64,000 nt of DNA from Paulinella micropora (Eukaryota; Cercozoa; Imbricatea; Euglyphida; Paulinellidae). Below the pieces are notes generated by a model. The model saw nothing but the letters and a program-made list of their open reading frames with translations, was not told where the DNA came from and did no database searches. The stretch is taken from positions 1-64,000 of the forward strand of contig WBZZ01001172.1 of the NCBI GenBank assembly GCA_019918135.1, read 5' to 3'. Numbering within the stretch: the stretch's first letter is position 1; the number at the start of each line of letters is the position of its first letter. A program made the position numbers and the translations under genes. Shown here piece after piece: positions 44,972 through 55,376 of the stretch.

Positions 44972-47368
44972 TTATCTCCGCTTCATATTCTCATATGCTT
45001 CATAGGACCACTCAGCATCCTCGAAGACATGTGCTGTACAACATATCCCATGATCCGGACCTTGCGGGCTATGACGTAGACCCGATCGGTTATATCGGAC
45101 CCCTCTCGCCATCTGCATCGACTCGATATGATGCACTTCGTATGTGCAGTCTGGGGATAGATCCTCCATTTCTGCTGATGATACGAGAGCTGCCACTTCT
45201 GAGTGAAACTCTAGCCTGGAAAGGCTGTCAGCGACAGCATTTCGCTTGCCGGGTAGATGGACCATTGTAAAATTGAAACATGACAAGAATGCATGCCATC
45301 TCGCTAGACGGCCACTCTGTTCATGATTCATCAGCCATAGTAAATTATGGTGATCAGTCCTTACTATAAACTGAGGTCCACCCCATAAATACTCTCTCAA
45401 CCGTTTGAGGGCCCAGACCACCGCCAGTGCCTCTCTCTGTCTCGTACAATAGTTTCGCTCCGCCGAGCACAACTTTCTACTTATAAACATGATCGGGCGC
45501 AACTTTTTCTCCTCATCTTCCTGTTGTAAGACTGCGCCGATCGCGAACTTTGATGCGTCTGTGTTGACTACGAATTGCTTCGAAAAGTCGGGCATCATCA
45601 GCACGAGTCCGCCATCCTTCGGATCTTTATAGATGAGATCTTTGAGCGTGTTGTACGCTTCAAAGGCTTCATCATCCCACTTCTCAAAATCACCGAAGTC
45701 GATCATTCTCTCCAACTTAGCCCGAGTTGCACCCCAATTGGGTATGAACTGGCTGTAATATTGCGCCATCGCAAGAAATGAGTGCAACCCTGTGCGATTC
45801 TTTGGCCTCTGCCGGCTCATGATCTCCTCCCTCTTCTCTTTGGATATCGAGACTCTGTTGTAAGAGATTTCGTACCCCAAATATGTCACGCTTGTCTTTG
45901 CGAGTTGATATTTCTTCAAATTACATTTCAGGCCAAATAGTTTGATACGCCTGAGAATGTCTGTTACATGGTCGATGTGCTCTTCCATCGTATTGGAGTA
46001 CACGATAATGTCATCGATGTAACAAAATACGTACTCTCCCGCCTTCTGTCCTCTTCTCCTCATGACACCTCTCTCTGTCTGGTCATCATATTTGCTACTC
46101 AGCATGCTTTGCATCGCTTTCTGAAAGAGTCCCGGGGCCTGTTTGAGTCCCATCGGAAGCACTTTCCACTGATATATCTCCATTCCTAATACAAATGCAG
46201 TCAGCCATCTGGTCTTTTCATCCAGTGGAATTTGCCAGAAGCCATTCTTCAGATCAATAACTGAGTATAGCTTGGCGTTCCGCAATACTCGCCTTCCTTC
46301 TTCAAGAGTAGGTAATGGATTTCTCTCCTCCTCTAAAATTTTATTGACGCGGGCATAGTTAACCGTCAAGCGCCATTCTCCTCCCGGTTTAGGCACCAGT
46401 CTCGGTTGGGAAACTATTGGAGATGTCGATCTCTCAATGAAATCCTCATCGAGTAACTGTCGTGCTTGTTCTTCTGCAATCTTTGCTTCATGTATACTCA
46501 GATTTGCCCGTCGTGGCGCCGGGGAAGGCTCAGCACCTGGTATTTTACAAATAACCGCAGTGAAGTCTTCCGGTTTGACACCTCCCGCTTGAGGGGGGTC
46601 AAAAGTCATTTTGTTCGCCTTCAATCTCTCTTTCAAAACCTCTTTTTCCTTCTCCGTAACTGCTCCTTCTGCCAATTTCTCGTCTGTCGCCGCCTTAAAC
46701 TCCTCCTCTGACATTTTCTTGTGATGCTTGAGGGGTACTTTGTCCTCCAAGCCCAACTCTTCTTCTGAGATATCGTCCATTCCCGTTTTTTCATATGTGG
46801 CAGTGTCTGGTTCGTCGTCCTCCGCCAGACCTACGAACATATCTATTAATCTCGCATATTGTAACGGAGCTTTCCGGGTGTAGAAACCATCGAAGCATGT
46901 GAATGCTTGAGGAATCAATTTCAACTTGTCCTGGTCTCTGAGCTTCCGCTTGTATGCACTGCTCTGCTCACGAGTCCCGAGACGACAAGCCACCACTAAG
47001 TGTTGCTTCCGTGAGGGCACCGGTATCGGATGATCAATAAGCCGGTCCCGTATCTCTTGCGCCCATATCGCCTTCTCATTGTACGGGAGTATAACCGTAT
47101 ATGGTTTATTGTTTTCAAAAAGAGTGCGCAGGCACTTTTTCACTTCTGTCAGTGAGCGCGGCCACGTGGGCTCGTCACCCCAGAATTCAGTGATAAAGCT
47201 TTTAATATCTTCTGCCGTGATATCAGGGAGTCGTCCCCTTCTCCTCGGTATAAACTCCTGTCTGTCCTTTTCTTCCACCTTTACGTGAAAGCAATACCCG
47301 TTGGTAATATATACATCGGCCCCTGCTCCTTCTCAAAATCTCGCCAGCGATGGGCACCTTTTTCCCAT
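44972..47368 (-). CDS. reverse transcriptase and RNase H of the LTR element
   Basis: Open from about 47,368; a start-like codon lies at 47,278. The RT has the variant of the LTR-element fold: RLVPKPGGEWRLTVNYARVN, VIDLKNGFWQIPLDEK, LPMGLKQAPGLFQKAM and the catalytic YIDD in FCYIDDIIVYSNT. RNase H follows with FVVNTDASKFAIGAVL, REALAVVWALKRLREYL and RTDHHNLLWL. An extra N-terminal region of about 250 residues with KKMSEEEFKAATDEKL precedes RT. Function: copies the element RNA into DNA in a particle. The frame itself is intact but the joins on both sides are broken. Confidence 0.9.
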
Positions 47369-47530
47369 GCATATAATCTCCTCCTTCCTCTTTTCAATGA
47401 GATCGTCTATCGACTTTTTATCCCATTGTGTAGAGACTGTAGCCGTATAAACCTCCGCCTCTCTCTTGTCTGACAGGTTTGAACCATCTTTAGACACCGC
47501 GTCCGTTGGCATATATGCCTCATATGGCAC
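47333..47530 (-). pseudogene. linker between protease and RT in a third frame
   Basis: A short frame (VPYEAYMPTDAVSKDG, EVYTATVSTQWDKKS) continues the protein after the end of the protease frame and itself gives way to the RT frame at a run of five A near 47,360. Two single-base shifts within 200 bp show decay or sequencing indels. Confidence 0.6.
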
Positions 47531-48318
47531 CCGTGTGTAATGGCCACCTGTTTCCCTTCCGATGCTACCCCTAGGTGTAGGGCCTCGTATGAGTCAATAG
47601 CATGGAGAGAGTCGACAGTATATTCTTCTCCTGGCTCTACGCCGTATATGACTCTTTTGGCGGCGCAATCAATCACTACGTTCATTGTCGCCAGTTGGTC
47701 GTACGACAAAAGAACAGATCCGTGGTATTCGGGGACAACGTACAAGTCCACTCGATATACTCGTCCGGATTTCAACTTAAAATTCAGAGTGATGATGCCC
47801 GTTATATCCGTCCGACTACTAACTCCTTCCAAGGTGCCCGATGATTTTTTCATATTAGTTTCTAGCCACGCATGGTGTTTCGTAGTAAATTTCCGGCCGA
47901 CAATATTAATATTCGCCATTGTATCATTACCAACGTTTATAAAGGTATTTAATGTTTCACAAAAAAGGTTTGTATAGCATAAAGCGTCTGGCCGGTGACT
48001 TTTTAAGGCCAATACAAGGAGCTTGTGTTCTAAAATCTGTATCCTTTTCTCGAGGTTCGCCTCCTCCTCCCTTTCTGCCGTCTTCGTAATGTCTTTTTGG
48101 GTATTGTTCACAGGCGAAGGATGATTGTCCTTGCTTTCTCTGTTTGAGACCGTGAGGAGAGGTTGATGTCCTCCATCCTCCTTGTCTATTGTCTGTCTCG
48201 GCAAGTTGATAAGATTAACTGCCGGTTCTATTCTTACTTTCTTCGGCTGTGGCTGCAATGGGCCCGCCTGCTTTCTCTTCGCCAGCGCTTTACTCGCCTG
48301 CCTATTAGCAGCATGCAC
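47407..48318 (-). CDS. retropepsin-like protease region of the LTR element
   Basis: 303 codons. Residues about 125-230 have the order of a retropepsin: INVGNDTMANINIVGRKF where the active-site Asp-Thr-Gly-Ala is expected, then YRVDLYVVPEYHGSVLLSYD and a conserved hydrophobic-Gly region. The glycine after Asp-Thr is replaced by Met, which is unusual. The N-terminus is basic and proline-rich (KALAKRKQAGPLQPQPKK) and overlaps the preceding frame, so a frameshift during translation or a mutation joins the two. Confidence 0.68.
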   Translation of the reverse strand: MHAANRQASKALAKRKQAGPLQPQPKKVRIEPAVNLINLPRQTIDKEDGGHQPLLTVSNRESKDNHPSPVNNTQKDITKTAEREEEANLEKRIQILEHKLLVLALKSHRPDALCYTNLFCETLNTFINVGNDTMANINIVGRKFTTKHHAWLETNMKKSSGTLEGVSSRTDITGIITLNFKLKSGRVYRVDLYVVPEYHGSVLLSYDQLATMNVVIDCAAKRVIYGVEPGEEYTVDSLHAIDSYEALHLGVASEGKQVAITHGCHMRHICQRTRCLKMVQTCQTRERRRFIRLQSLHNGIKSR

Positions 48319-49358
48319 TGTTTGTTGTCGTGATGGGTGTACTGGTATTGTACTACCTTTGGGTTGGTCTGTGGGCTCTGAGACTCACTGGTACCCTTGG
48401 TTGGTACCTGCACAACGGTGTATCGTGCAATGTTTGTTGTTCTGTTTTCTTCCTCCTTCTCTAGTCGTTGGACTACCTCAAATCTGTTACCTGAGTCGGC
48501 ATCAGTGTCAGTAGTGGTTGCGCCTGATGTCGCATAGGCCTGTGGTGCTGAGGAACTCGAGCTTGAGCTCGAGCCGTCTGCCCAGCCCCCATCTCTGTAG
48601 TACGGGCGCTCTGCGCTGCCGTATCCACCTCGGTCAACCCATCTTCCTCCTCCTCTACCTTGAAATACACCTCTTCCTCCTCTTCTCACAAATCCCCTCT
48701 CCCCCCCGCGAGTGTATGTGCCTCGTGCGAAAGGGGCTCCTCCTCCTCGATTGATTCCTCTCCCTGCTCCTCTTCCTCGTGTTCTCCCTCGTCCTCTACT
48801 TGCGGCCTCTATAGCTGCCGTCTTCTGATCATCTCTAGCGAAAAGAGAATTGATCGCGTCAGCTAGTTCATGGTCATGGTCCGCGACATCCTGTAATTTC
48901 CACCCCTGATCATTGCGCAGTCGGCGCAGAACGGCGACGGTGGCGTTGTCGTCCGACCGTACGTTCTTGAGGAGTGTGTTTCGGATGCGGGTGTCCTCGA
49001 CATCATGGTTGTACGGGCATTTCTTATTTGTGTGTTTGAAGCATTGTGCCCGTGCCCACCAACGAATGCAAGGTGTTTTAGCTTCACGACTGTTCTCTCT
49101 TGGCCGCTTTCCTAGAGATCGTTGCGCATGTGCGGCTTGCGGTTGAGCAGAAGTCGATGCAGAACCGATCAAGGATGCTGTCTGGCTGTCGAGCCTCTGA
49201 CAAGCGGTCATTACTTCGGTCCACAACACTTTTGGGCTCACGGCCTTAGTCGTGGTCTCAAAGACGCTCATCTCCAAAAAGTTCAAGTGCTTTACCTTGT
49301 CGAAGGTTTTGCAGTCTTGCATGAGCAGTGTGAGCTTATTTTTGTTGTAAACATGCAA
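48234..49358 (-). CDS. gag-like protein with CCCH-type finger and RGG repeats
   Basis: 374 codons. Near residue 100 it has C-x8-C-x7-C-x3-H (CIRWWARAQC...KCPYNH), similar to CCCH RNA-binding fingers and not to the CCHC knuckle usual in gag. Residues 190-260 are rich in RGG, RGR and GGG (RGRGAGRGINRGGG), a typical RNA-binding tail, followed by a serine run. Likely the nucleocapsid function that packages element RNA. It overlaps the previous frame by 67 bp. Confidence 0.7.
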   Translation of the reverse strand: MHVYNKNKLTLLMQDCKTFDKVKHLNFLEMSVFETTTKAVSPKVLWTEVMTACQRLDSQTASLIGSASTSAQPQAAHAQRSLGKRPRENSREAKTPCIRWWARAQCFKHTNKKCPYNHDVEDTRIRNTLLKNVRSDDNATVAVLRRLRNDQGWKLQDVADHDHELADAINSLFARDDQKTAAIEAASRGRGRTRGRGAGRGINRGGGAPFARGTYTRGGERGFVRRGGRGVFQGRGGGRWVDRGGYGSAERPYYRDGGWADGSSSSSSSSAPQAYATSGATTTDTDADSGNRFEVVQRLEKEEENRTTNIARYTVVQVPTKGTSESQSPQTNPKVVQYQYTHHDNKQCMLLIGRRVKRWRRESRRAHCSHSRRK

Positions 49359-50128
49359 AGCACTGAGGAAATATAGGAGTATGGCTTTGTGGTTAAAAAG
49401 AGAGTGTACTGGGTGCCCACATTTGTTAAGACAGATGCAAGCTGAGTGACAGACTGCAACTGCTCCGATACTAAGTCGAAAATTTCAAACCCAATCAATA
49501 TGCCCGTGCACAAGTGTTGGTATCCACTTGCCTTAAAGTATCGAATGAGGGCAGCAATTGCCAAAATACAACTCATCTCTGCATGTCCACCTTTCCTTGC
49601 TAGCTCCTCCTCTCCTCTGTACTTCTCGTAAGTTATACGATCAAAACCAGCTCCAAGGAGGGATCGATCACAGAGATGTTCTAGGACTTCATACTCCTGC
49701 TCCACCTCACACTGGTTTTGCTGGAAGCATCTGTCCATCTCATTGAACTTAGTCATGAGGGTCTTCTCTGTGTCAGCCTCATTGGCTGTGATAGCATAGA
49801 GCTTAAGGCCCCCTCCTCCAATTTTGATTTTAGCTAGGGCTGCCTGCAGCGCCTGCTTTTTCTTCTGGGAGTCAGTCAAGTTAATTACTGTTCCTCCCCC
49901 TTGGGGTCCTCCTCCTGTGGGTCCTCCTGCTTTCTTGGGAGCTGGGTTAGATGTGGTAGGTGGAGCCGTTGGCTGTGGAGCCACCCGTGCTACTGCCATT
50001 GCCACAGCTATCTTCTCCTTCTGCTCCTTCTCCTCTTTCTGCTCGTCTCTTCTTCTTTCACCTGTCGTGCTAGATGAGTCACGAACTGTGCAAGCCCTGT
50101 GGCACTAGAGAGGAAGTGTGCCTTTTCT
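49292..50128 (-). CDS. gag-like capsid region, unrecognised fold
   Basis: The frame is open from 50,128. It starts with a charged KEKQEKEEK stretch and a Pro/Gly linker (PTGGGPQGGG), followed by a helical domain (ALQAALAKIKI, EADTEKTLMTKFNEMDRCF, ELARKGGHAEMSCILAIAA). I infer capsid function from its position only. Confidence 0.55.
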
Positions 50129-50263
50129 CTCATGGAAGACTTATCAGCTCTGTTATTATTTGGGATTGCTGTGAAAGGGCCTTTAATGAGAGTGTGATTC
50201 TTTGTGTGGGCCCATTGCTTCTATGTTGGTTTTTGCTCCTTCCCCTCAACGAGGCCCCTATGA

Positions 50264-50860
50264 TTATGGAGTTGTGAGTCGTTCAAGCACCTGACAAGAC
50301 TGGTCAACCTCCTCGTAAACAGGATGTTGCCTTGTGTTGTCTTTCAGGGCTTTGTACATCTCGTTGTAAGCCCGTGTGAAGGCAGTTACAAAAGCCTCAA
50401 GGGCAAACTCAATGCCACTTTGGTTTCTACCTTCGAACTTTCTTTCTAGATTCTTGATAATATTATCAGTGGGGACACCACAGACAGACAGCCATGCTGC
50501 AGTTGTGCGTTTATTTTTCCACTGTATGTTTGTGCGTTCATGAAATTCCGCAACGAGCACAGCGTAGAGTGTTGCAGATATGTCGTATATGTCGCACAGT
50601 GTAAGAGTGTCGCCATATTTGATATCCTGCAATAGCACTCCTTCTTGCTCAATCCTCACTTTGTTGAAGAGAGGCTTCGCAAGGCCGGGAATTTCGATCA
50701 GGAGGTTGCTTTGACCTTGTCCTGGTCTATTCCTTTTCTCATAAGGAATATAGATGTGTGTTTTATAATAGGTTGGGTAGTTAAGGAAGAAGGACACTTC
50801 ATCATCATATGTAGCCAACTGTTCCCATGTATGTGGGACATTCTGGCTAACATCCTCCAT
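50264..50860 (-). CDS. first gag-like frame, unrecognised
   Basis: 198 codons from the ATG at 50,860; another ATG at 50,916 opens a different frame that overlaps it. The product is globular (TYDDEVSFFLNYPTYYKTHI, IYDISATLYAVLVAEFHE, GIEFALEAFVTAFTRAYNEM). No match I can name. A gap of 135 bp with stops separates it from the next frame. Confidence 0.5.
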   Translation of the reverse strand: MEDVSQNVPHTWEQLATYDDEVSFFLNYPTYYKTHIYIPYEKRNRPGQGQSNLLIEIPGLAKPLFNKVRIEQEGVLLQDIKYGDTLTLCDIYDISATLYAVLVAEFHERTNIQWKNKRTTAAWLSVCGVPTDNIIKNLERKFEGRNQSGIEFALEAFVTAFTRAYNEMYKALKDNTRQHPVYEEVDQSCQVLERLTTP

Positions 50861-50916
50861 CTCCTCTCTCCATAATCAGTTGGTGTCACATCAGCCTGCT
50901 CATTCTCGTCTTCCAT

Positions 50917-50940
50917 CTTATGTTATGAGAGTCTCGTCTG

Positions 50941-50971
<31 letters not shown>

Positions 50972-51552
50972 CTGTTATACTTATCTCTCTATGCAACCTT
51001 CTTCTCCTTCTTCCTTTTCTCTGTTGAAATAGTTATGGGGCGTCAGGCCCTACACAGAGGTAACGATAGATTGATCAAAAGAGCTGTTTTGTAGAAGTCA
51101 GTCTGTCGTCGGACAGTTCTTCGATACTTGTCTTGCTCTTGTGTGAGAGATGTGCAATTTCCTCTGGTTTCTGTAGAGAAAATGCAAGGAAAATGGTTCA
51201 GAACAGAGAGTGGGAGTGCTTTGCTCGTTTTTTCTCTGTCTGTGTGTTTGTCTGATGTTTGTTTCGCACTTGTCCTACTTGGCTTTATGCAAGCAGCAAG
51301 AGGGAGTGGAGTAGGTGTGGTCTGGTGTCTTGTAGAAGAGCACACAGAAGCCAAATGTGCACAAGGGCTGAAGGTTATGCCAGCTTGTGACAAATTGATT
51401 GCTTGCTTGTAAGTTTTTTGTTTGAGGATGAGTAGGAGTGTTTGTTTTCGTCTGATGTCTGTGCGACAGATCAGCGAAAAATAAATTTGTGCTTATCTGA
51501 TGTCTGTACGACAGATCAGAAAAGAAATCAGCCTTTAGCTATGGACTCCAAA
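50917..51552 (-). other. 5' leader of the LTR element
   Basis: Between primer-binding site and first ATG. Contains a run of about 30 A in element sense (50,941-50,970) and two copies of a CTGATGTCTGTRCGACAGATC repeat in the region 51,455-51,520. No supported gene; an open frame at 51,043-51,393 shows no recognisable domain. Confidence 0.55.
51533..51550 (-). other. primer-binding site
   Basis: Two bases after the 5' LTR the element sense reads TGGAGTCCATAGCTAAAG. Starting with TGG it can pair with a tRNA 3' end of the form ...GGACTCCA. The tRNA species was not identified. Confidence 0.65.
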
Positions 51553-51768
51553 TGTACTATCCCCAACGATATCTCAATGGAAGAGTAAGTCGGTAATATA
51601 ACCAAACACAGTTCTCAAAAAGAGAATGATGTCTCGTTATATTAGCTCAGTGACGCAAAGACAAAAAGCCGCCAAAAGACCAGGATCAAATTGGCATTTC
51701 AGACGTGTCCGGCCAGACGAAATCTATAAATAAGTTTTTACCGGATAATTCGGGGGGTGATGTCCACA
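51553..51768 (-). repeat. 5' LTR
   Basis: 216 bp, same ends as the 3' LTR; followed on the plus strand by AATC, which also precedes 42,287. Confidence 0.93.
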
Positions 51769-53098
51769 AATCAAATGCTTAGAAAAACGTGAAAGATCAA
51801 GGACCGATCGTTCGACCCTCGCTCCCTTTCTTGTTGAAAGACTATCGTATGCTTTCTGAGAAAATTGCTGTGCGCACTGTGTGAAAGCGAGGAAAAAAGG
51901 TTTCGATATCTTTCTGTGCAGAGAAAATCGGCAATCGTATGACTTCAGCTCAAAAACTTACCATTTGTAGTAGTTCGGCCCGGCCGGTTTTCTACTAAAA
52001 AACTATATATATGTAATATATATATACAAACAAGAACAATTTAATAATAATAACTTTGAACAAGTAAATAGTATTAATACGTAAATACTAATAGAGTCCT
52101 AATCGAAATATGTCATAATTATAAGTCGCGATACGGAAAAGCAGAAGCGAGCCTGATAGGTCTTCGGGCTTGTGCTGTGGCAGTTTGTGTGGGTGTAAGC
52201 GATTGGATTTCTTGAGCTGATGCATCCATTTGATGTAGTTCCAGTCATATGTAGGTTCTAGTGGTCGGTAGAATCATTAAATATTTCGCAGCGAGTAATC
52301 TCATTCAATATTCAAGATTTTGAAGTGCTGTCTGCGCAGAATTCAATGTTTTTAGTGGGAATGGTCTGCGGCATGTTTAGTTTTTCAGTTCATATAAGCT
52401 ATTGCTGTGATCTGGGGGTATGTTCTGAATCTCGACAAACTAGTTTTCGACCTATGTTTTCCTAGTTTTTGTTTTATACCGTACATCTCTGCAAAACCCT
52501 CTGACAGGATTGCTAAACATAACATTTGAATTCATTTGTGCACTTGTGCGTAAAAATGAGTGCAGAGTGCATCATGCAAAGAGCATTTTTCAGTTAAAAA
52601 CACCATACTTGCTATGTCGCGAAATGTGAAAATTGTGGTCGATAATAAGGAATTCAAGAAAGCCACCGACCAAGTTTTCTGATGAAAACACTTGTGTCAT
52701 GTTTGCTTTTGCTTGAAACAACGTGGTTTGAACACACACTCGCTGTGAACACATGGACCTCCGACATGATTTTGGTGACGCCGGCCCGTGAATTTCTGTG
52801 GCAATATTTAACAAGATCATGCCAATTCCCGGAGAGGAAACCAGAAAAATTCCCAAAAATATTTGAACAAACAGGCCTATCGACATTCGTAGCCTTTGAA
52901 GTGAAGGCCACACTAATTTTTTTTTATTTGACGGTTTTTACGGGGTCGACATTGGTAAAAGTCATGTCTAGTGTTTTTTTTCCGTGTGTTTCTCATGCAT
53001 ACTTTCACGTCCCGTGGTCTTGTACAGTCTTTCCAAACGTTGTGCCCATGCTGTCTGCAAAATGCTGTGTTGTAAACTTATCTGTAGCATGTGTACCT
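51769..53098. other. 1.3 kb without a recognisable gene
   Basis: AT-rich. A frame at 52,682-53,107 looks random and has no domain. Nothing else supported. Confidence 0.5.
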
Positions 53099-53158
53099 CA
53101 CGGGTGAGACGATGGAGGCGCATGTGCAGAAATGCATCAGCCATTGACAGAGAAGCAC
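53099..53158 (+). mobile_element. tRNA-derived SINE copy 14, 3' end only
   Basis: 60 bp from CTCACGGGTGAGACGATGG to GAAGCACT, followed by (ATT)n. 5' truncated. Confidence 0.85.
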
Positions 53159-53188
53159 TATTATTATTATTATTATTATTATTATTGT

Positions 53189-53455
53189 GGACACCGTGAT
53201 AGCCCAGTGGTCAAGTTCTACCATCTGGGCCCTGTCGCCAGTTCGATTCCCGTCGGTGCCACCAGTATTTTCATTGAACGTAACGATCCGTCTGGACCAG
53301 TATTTTCATTGAACATACCGGCCCGTCTGGAAGTGTTGGAACTGCCCTTGCGGGGGTGTCATTAGAGCTTATCGTCAATTCTTCGTACTCCCCTCACGGG
53401 TGAGACGATGGAGGCGCATGTGCAGAAATGCATCAGCCATTGACAGAGAAGCACT
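53189..53455 (+). mobile_element. tRNA-derived SINE copy 15
   Basis: Complete copy; first internal unit is the GAACGTAACGATCCG variant. Confidence 0.88.
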
Positions 53456-53482
53456 ATTATTATTATTATTACTATTATTATT

Positions 53483-53659
53483 AGGGAGTACATAGGCCAT
53501 CGATCCCTTTCCATGGGCTGATTGGTATAAAGCTCCTAGAGTAATGTTCTATGCCGTCACTTCCTTTATTCCACCGATTGGTGTGGAGACTTTCCTTATG
53601 GAATGGAGGAGTGGATGCACATGGCCTTTTGGCTCAGCAATTGGCAGACGATACATACA

Positions 53660-53660
<1 letters not shown>
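53483..53660 (+). mobile_element. element A copy A7
   Basis: Full-length element A; same subtype as the copy at 36,825. Confidence 0.85.
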
Positions 53661-53724
<64 letters not shown>

Positions 53725-53778
53725 GTAGTAGTAGTAGTAGTAGTATTGTGATTATTATTATTATTATTATTATTTTAT
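53661..53778. repeat. (ATT)n(AGT)n(ATT)n microsatellite
   Basis: Compound tract whose structure matches 37,002-37,116, suggesting that the A-SINE pair was copied as a unit. Confidence 0.92.
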
Positions 53779-54044
53779 GGACACCGTGATAGCCCAGTGG
53801 TCAAGTTCTACCATCTGGGCCCTGTCGCCAGTTCGATTCCCGTCGGTGCCACCAGTATTTTCATTGAACATACCGCTCCGTCTGGACCAGTATTTTCATT
53901 GAACATACCGGTCCGTCTGGAAGTGTTGGAACTGCCCTTGCGGGGGTGTCATTAGAGCTTATCGTCAATTCTTCGTACTCCCCTCACGGGTGAGACGATG
54001 GAGGCGCATGTGCAGAAATGCATCAGCCATTGACAGAGAAGCAC

Positions 54045-54045
<1 letters not shown>
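53779..54045 (+). mobile_element. tRNA-derived SINE copy 16
   Basis: Complete copy with two internal units. Confidence 0.88.
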
Positions 54046-54093
<48 letters not shown>

Positions 54094-54095
<2 letters not shown>

Positions 54096-54586
54096 ATCTG
54101 CCTTGGAGTGTTGACTGTGACATATTTGAGGGAAATCCCGATGAAAAACCCTAGTCACACTTGCTAAACAGAGTTCCAGCCCAATGGCCTCAAGGCGTTA
54201 AACTGTGACGCCAACTCATAACCCTTTGGTGGTAGATGCTGGGGAGGAGGGTCGTTGCGCGCGTAAAAGATCTTAAACTCCGCATATGCTGGTTGATAGC
54301 CCAGGACCCAGCAGACACCAGATTGTTATGGGTGGGGTTTCGAGGCAGCTCTAGCAACCGCGCTTGGTGTATGCACGTGCACATTCGATGACGTCTTGCA
54401 AGAGGTTGCTGGGACTGCGGAATAACCTCGGCTTAGTGCAGTCTTGCCCTCAGGAGCTCCATCGGTGGCCCCGATCATCAGGCGAGAGACTGACACGGGG
54501 GGGTGGAGGACCTCGAACAAGGGTATTGGAGGCTTATGTCCGTTGAGGATATGCCAGTAGCTGCATCAGTACGCCTCAGATATAGT
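54094..54586 (+). mobile_element. element B copy 2, first half of a dimer
   Basis: 493 bp from AAATCTGCCTTGGAG to AGATATAGT. No tail separates it from the next copy. Contains GGTTTCGAGG, which resembles a pol III B box, but no clear A box was found. Confidence 0.82.
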
Positions 54587-55076
54587 AAATCTGCCTTGGA
54601 GTGTTGACTGTGACATATTTGAGGGAAATCCCGATGAAAAAACCTAGTCACACTTGCTAAACAGAGTTCCAGCCCAATGGCCTCAAGGCGTTAAACTGTG
54701 ACGCCAACTCATAACCCTTTGGTGGTAGATGCTGGGGAGGAGGGTCGTTGCGCGCGTAAAAGATCTTAAACTCCGCATATGCTGGTTGATAGCCCAGGAC
54801 CCAGCAGACACCAGATTGTTATGGGTGGGGTTTCGAGGCAGCTCTAGCAACCGCGCTTGGTGTATGCACTTGCACATTCGGTGACGTCTTGCAAGAGGTT
54901 GCTGGGACTGCGGAATAACCTCGGCTTAGTGCAGTCTTGCCCTCAGGAGCTCCATCGGTGGCCCCGATCATCAGGCGAGAGACTGACACGGGGGGGTGGA
55001 GGACCTCGAACAAGGGTATTGGAGGCTTATGTCCGTTGAGGATATGCCATTAGCTGCATCAGTACGCCTCAGATAT

Positions 55077-55079
<3 letters not shown>
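54587..55079 (+). mobile_element. element B copy 3, second half of a dimer
   Basis: Same 493-bp unit with a few base changes, ending in (ATT)n. The 3' part contains TTGGAGGCTTATGTCC, similar to the shared tail motif. Confidence 0.82.
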
Positions 55080-55117
<38 letters not shown>

Positions 55118-55349
55118 GGACACCGTGATAGCCCAGTGGTCAAGTTCTACCATCTGGGCCCTGTCGCCAGTTCGATTCCCGTCGGTGCCACCAGTATTTT
55201 CATTGAACATACCGGTCCGTCTGGAAGTGTTGAAACTGCCCGTGCGGGGGTGTCATTAGAGCCTATCGTCAAATCTTCGTACTCCTCTCACGGGTGAGAC
55301 GATGGAGGCGCATGTGCAGATTTGCATCAGCCATTGACAGAGAAGCACT
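55118..55349 (+). mobile_element. tRNA-derived SINE copy 17, short form
   Basis: One internal unit and TTTGCATCAG, the subtype of copies 6 and 7. Confidence 0.88.
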
Positions 55350-55376
55350 ATTATTATTATTATTATTATTATTATT

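Larger units (their letters stand above)
42287..51768 (-). mobile_element. LTR retrotransposon (Ty3/gypsy-like), 9.5 kb, degenerate coding region
   Basis: Two direct 216-bp repeats with TG...CA ends bound a 9,050-bp interior; the 4 bases AATC flank both sides as a target-site duplication. Interior order in the element's sense: primer-binding site, gag-like frames, protease, reverse transcriptase, RNase H, zinc-finger and C-terminal integrase parts, polypurine tract. The PR-RT-RH-IN order is that of Ty3/gypsy elements. The interior has several frameshifts, a stop and a deletion of the integrase core, so it is not autonomous. Confidence 0.93.

Noticed and set aside
52590..53107. Frames right of the LTR element as a host gene
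   Set aside because: Composition looks random and the last part runs into a SINE fragment.
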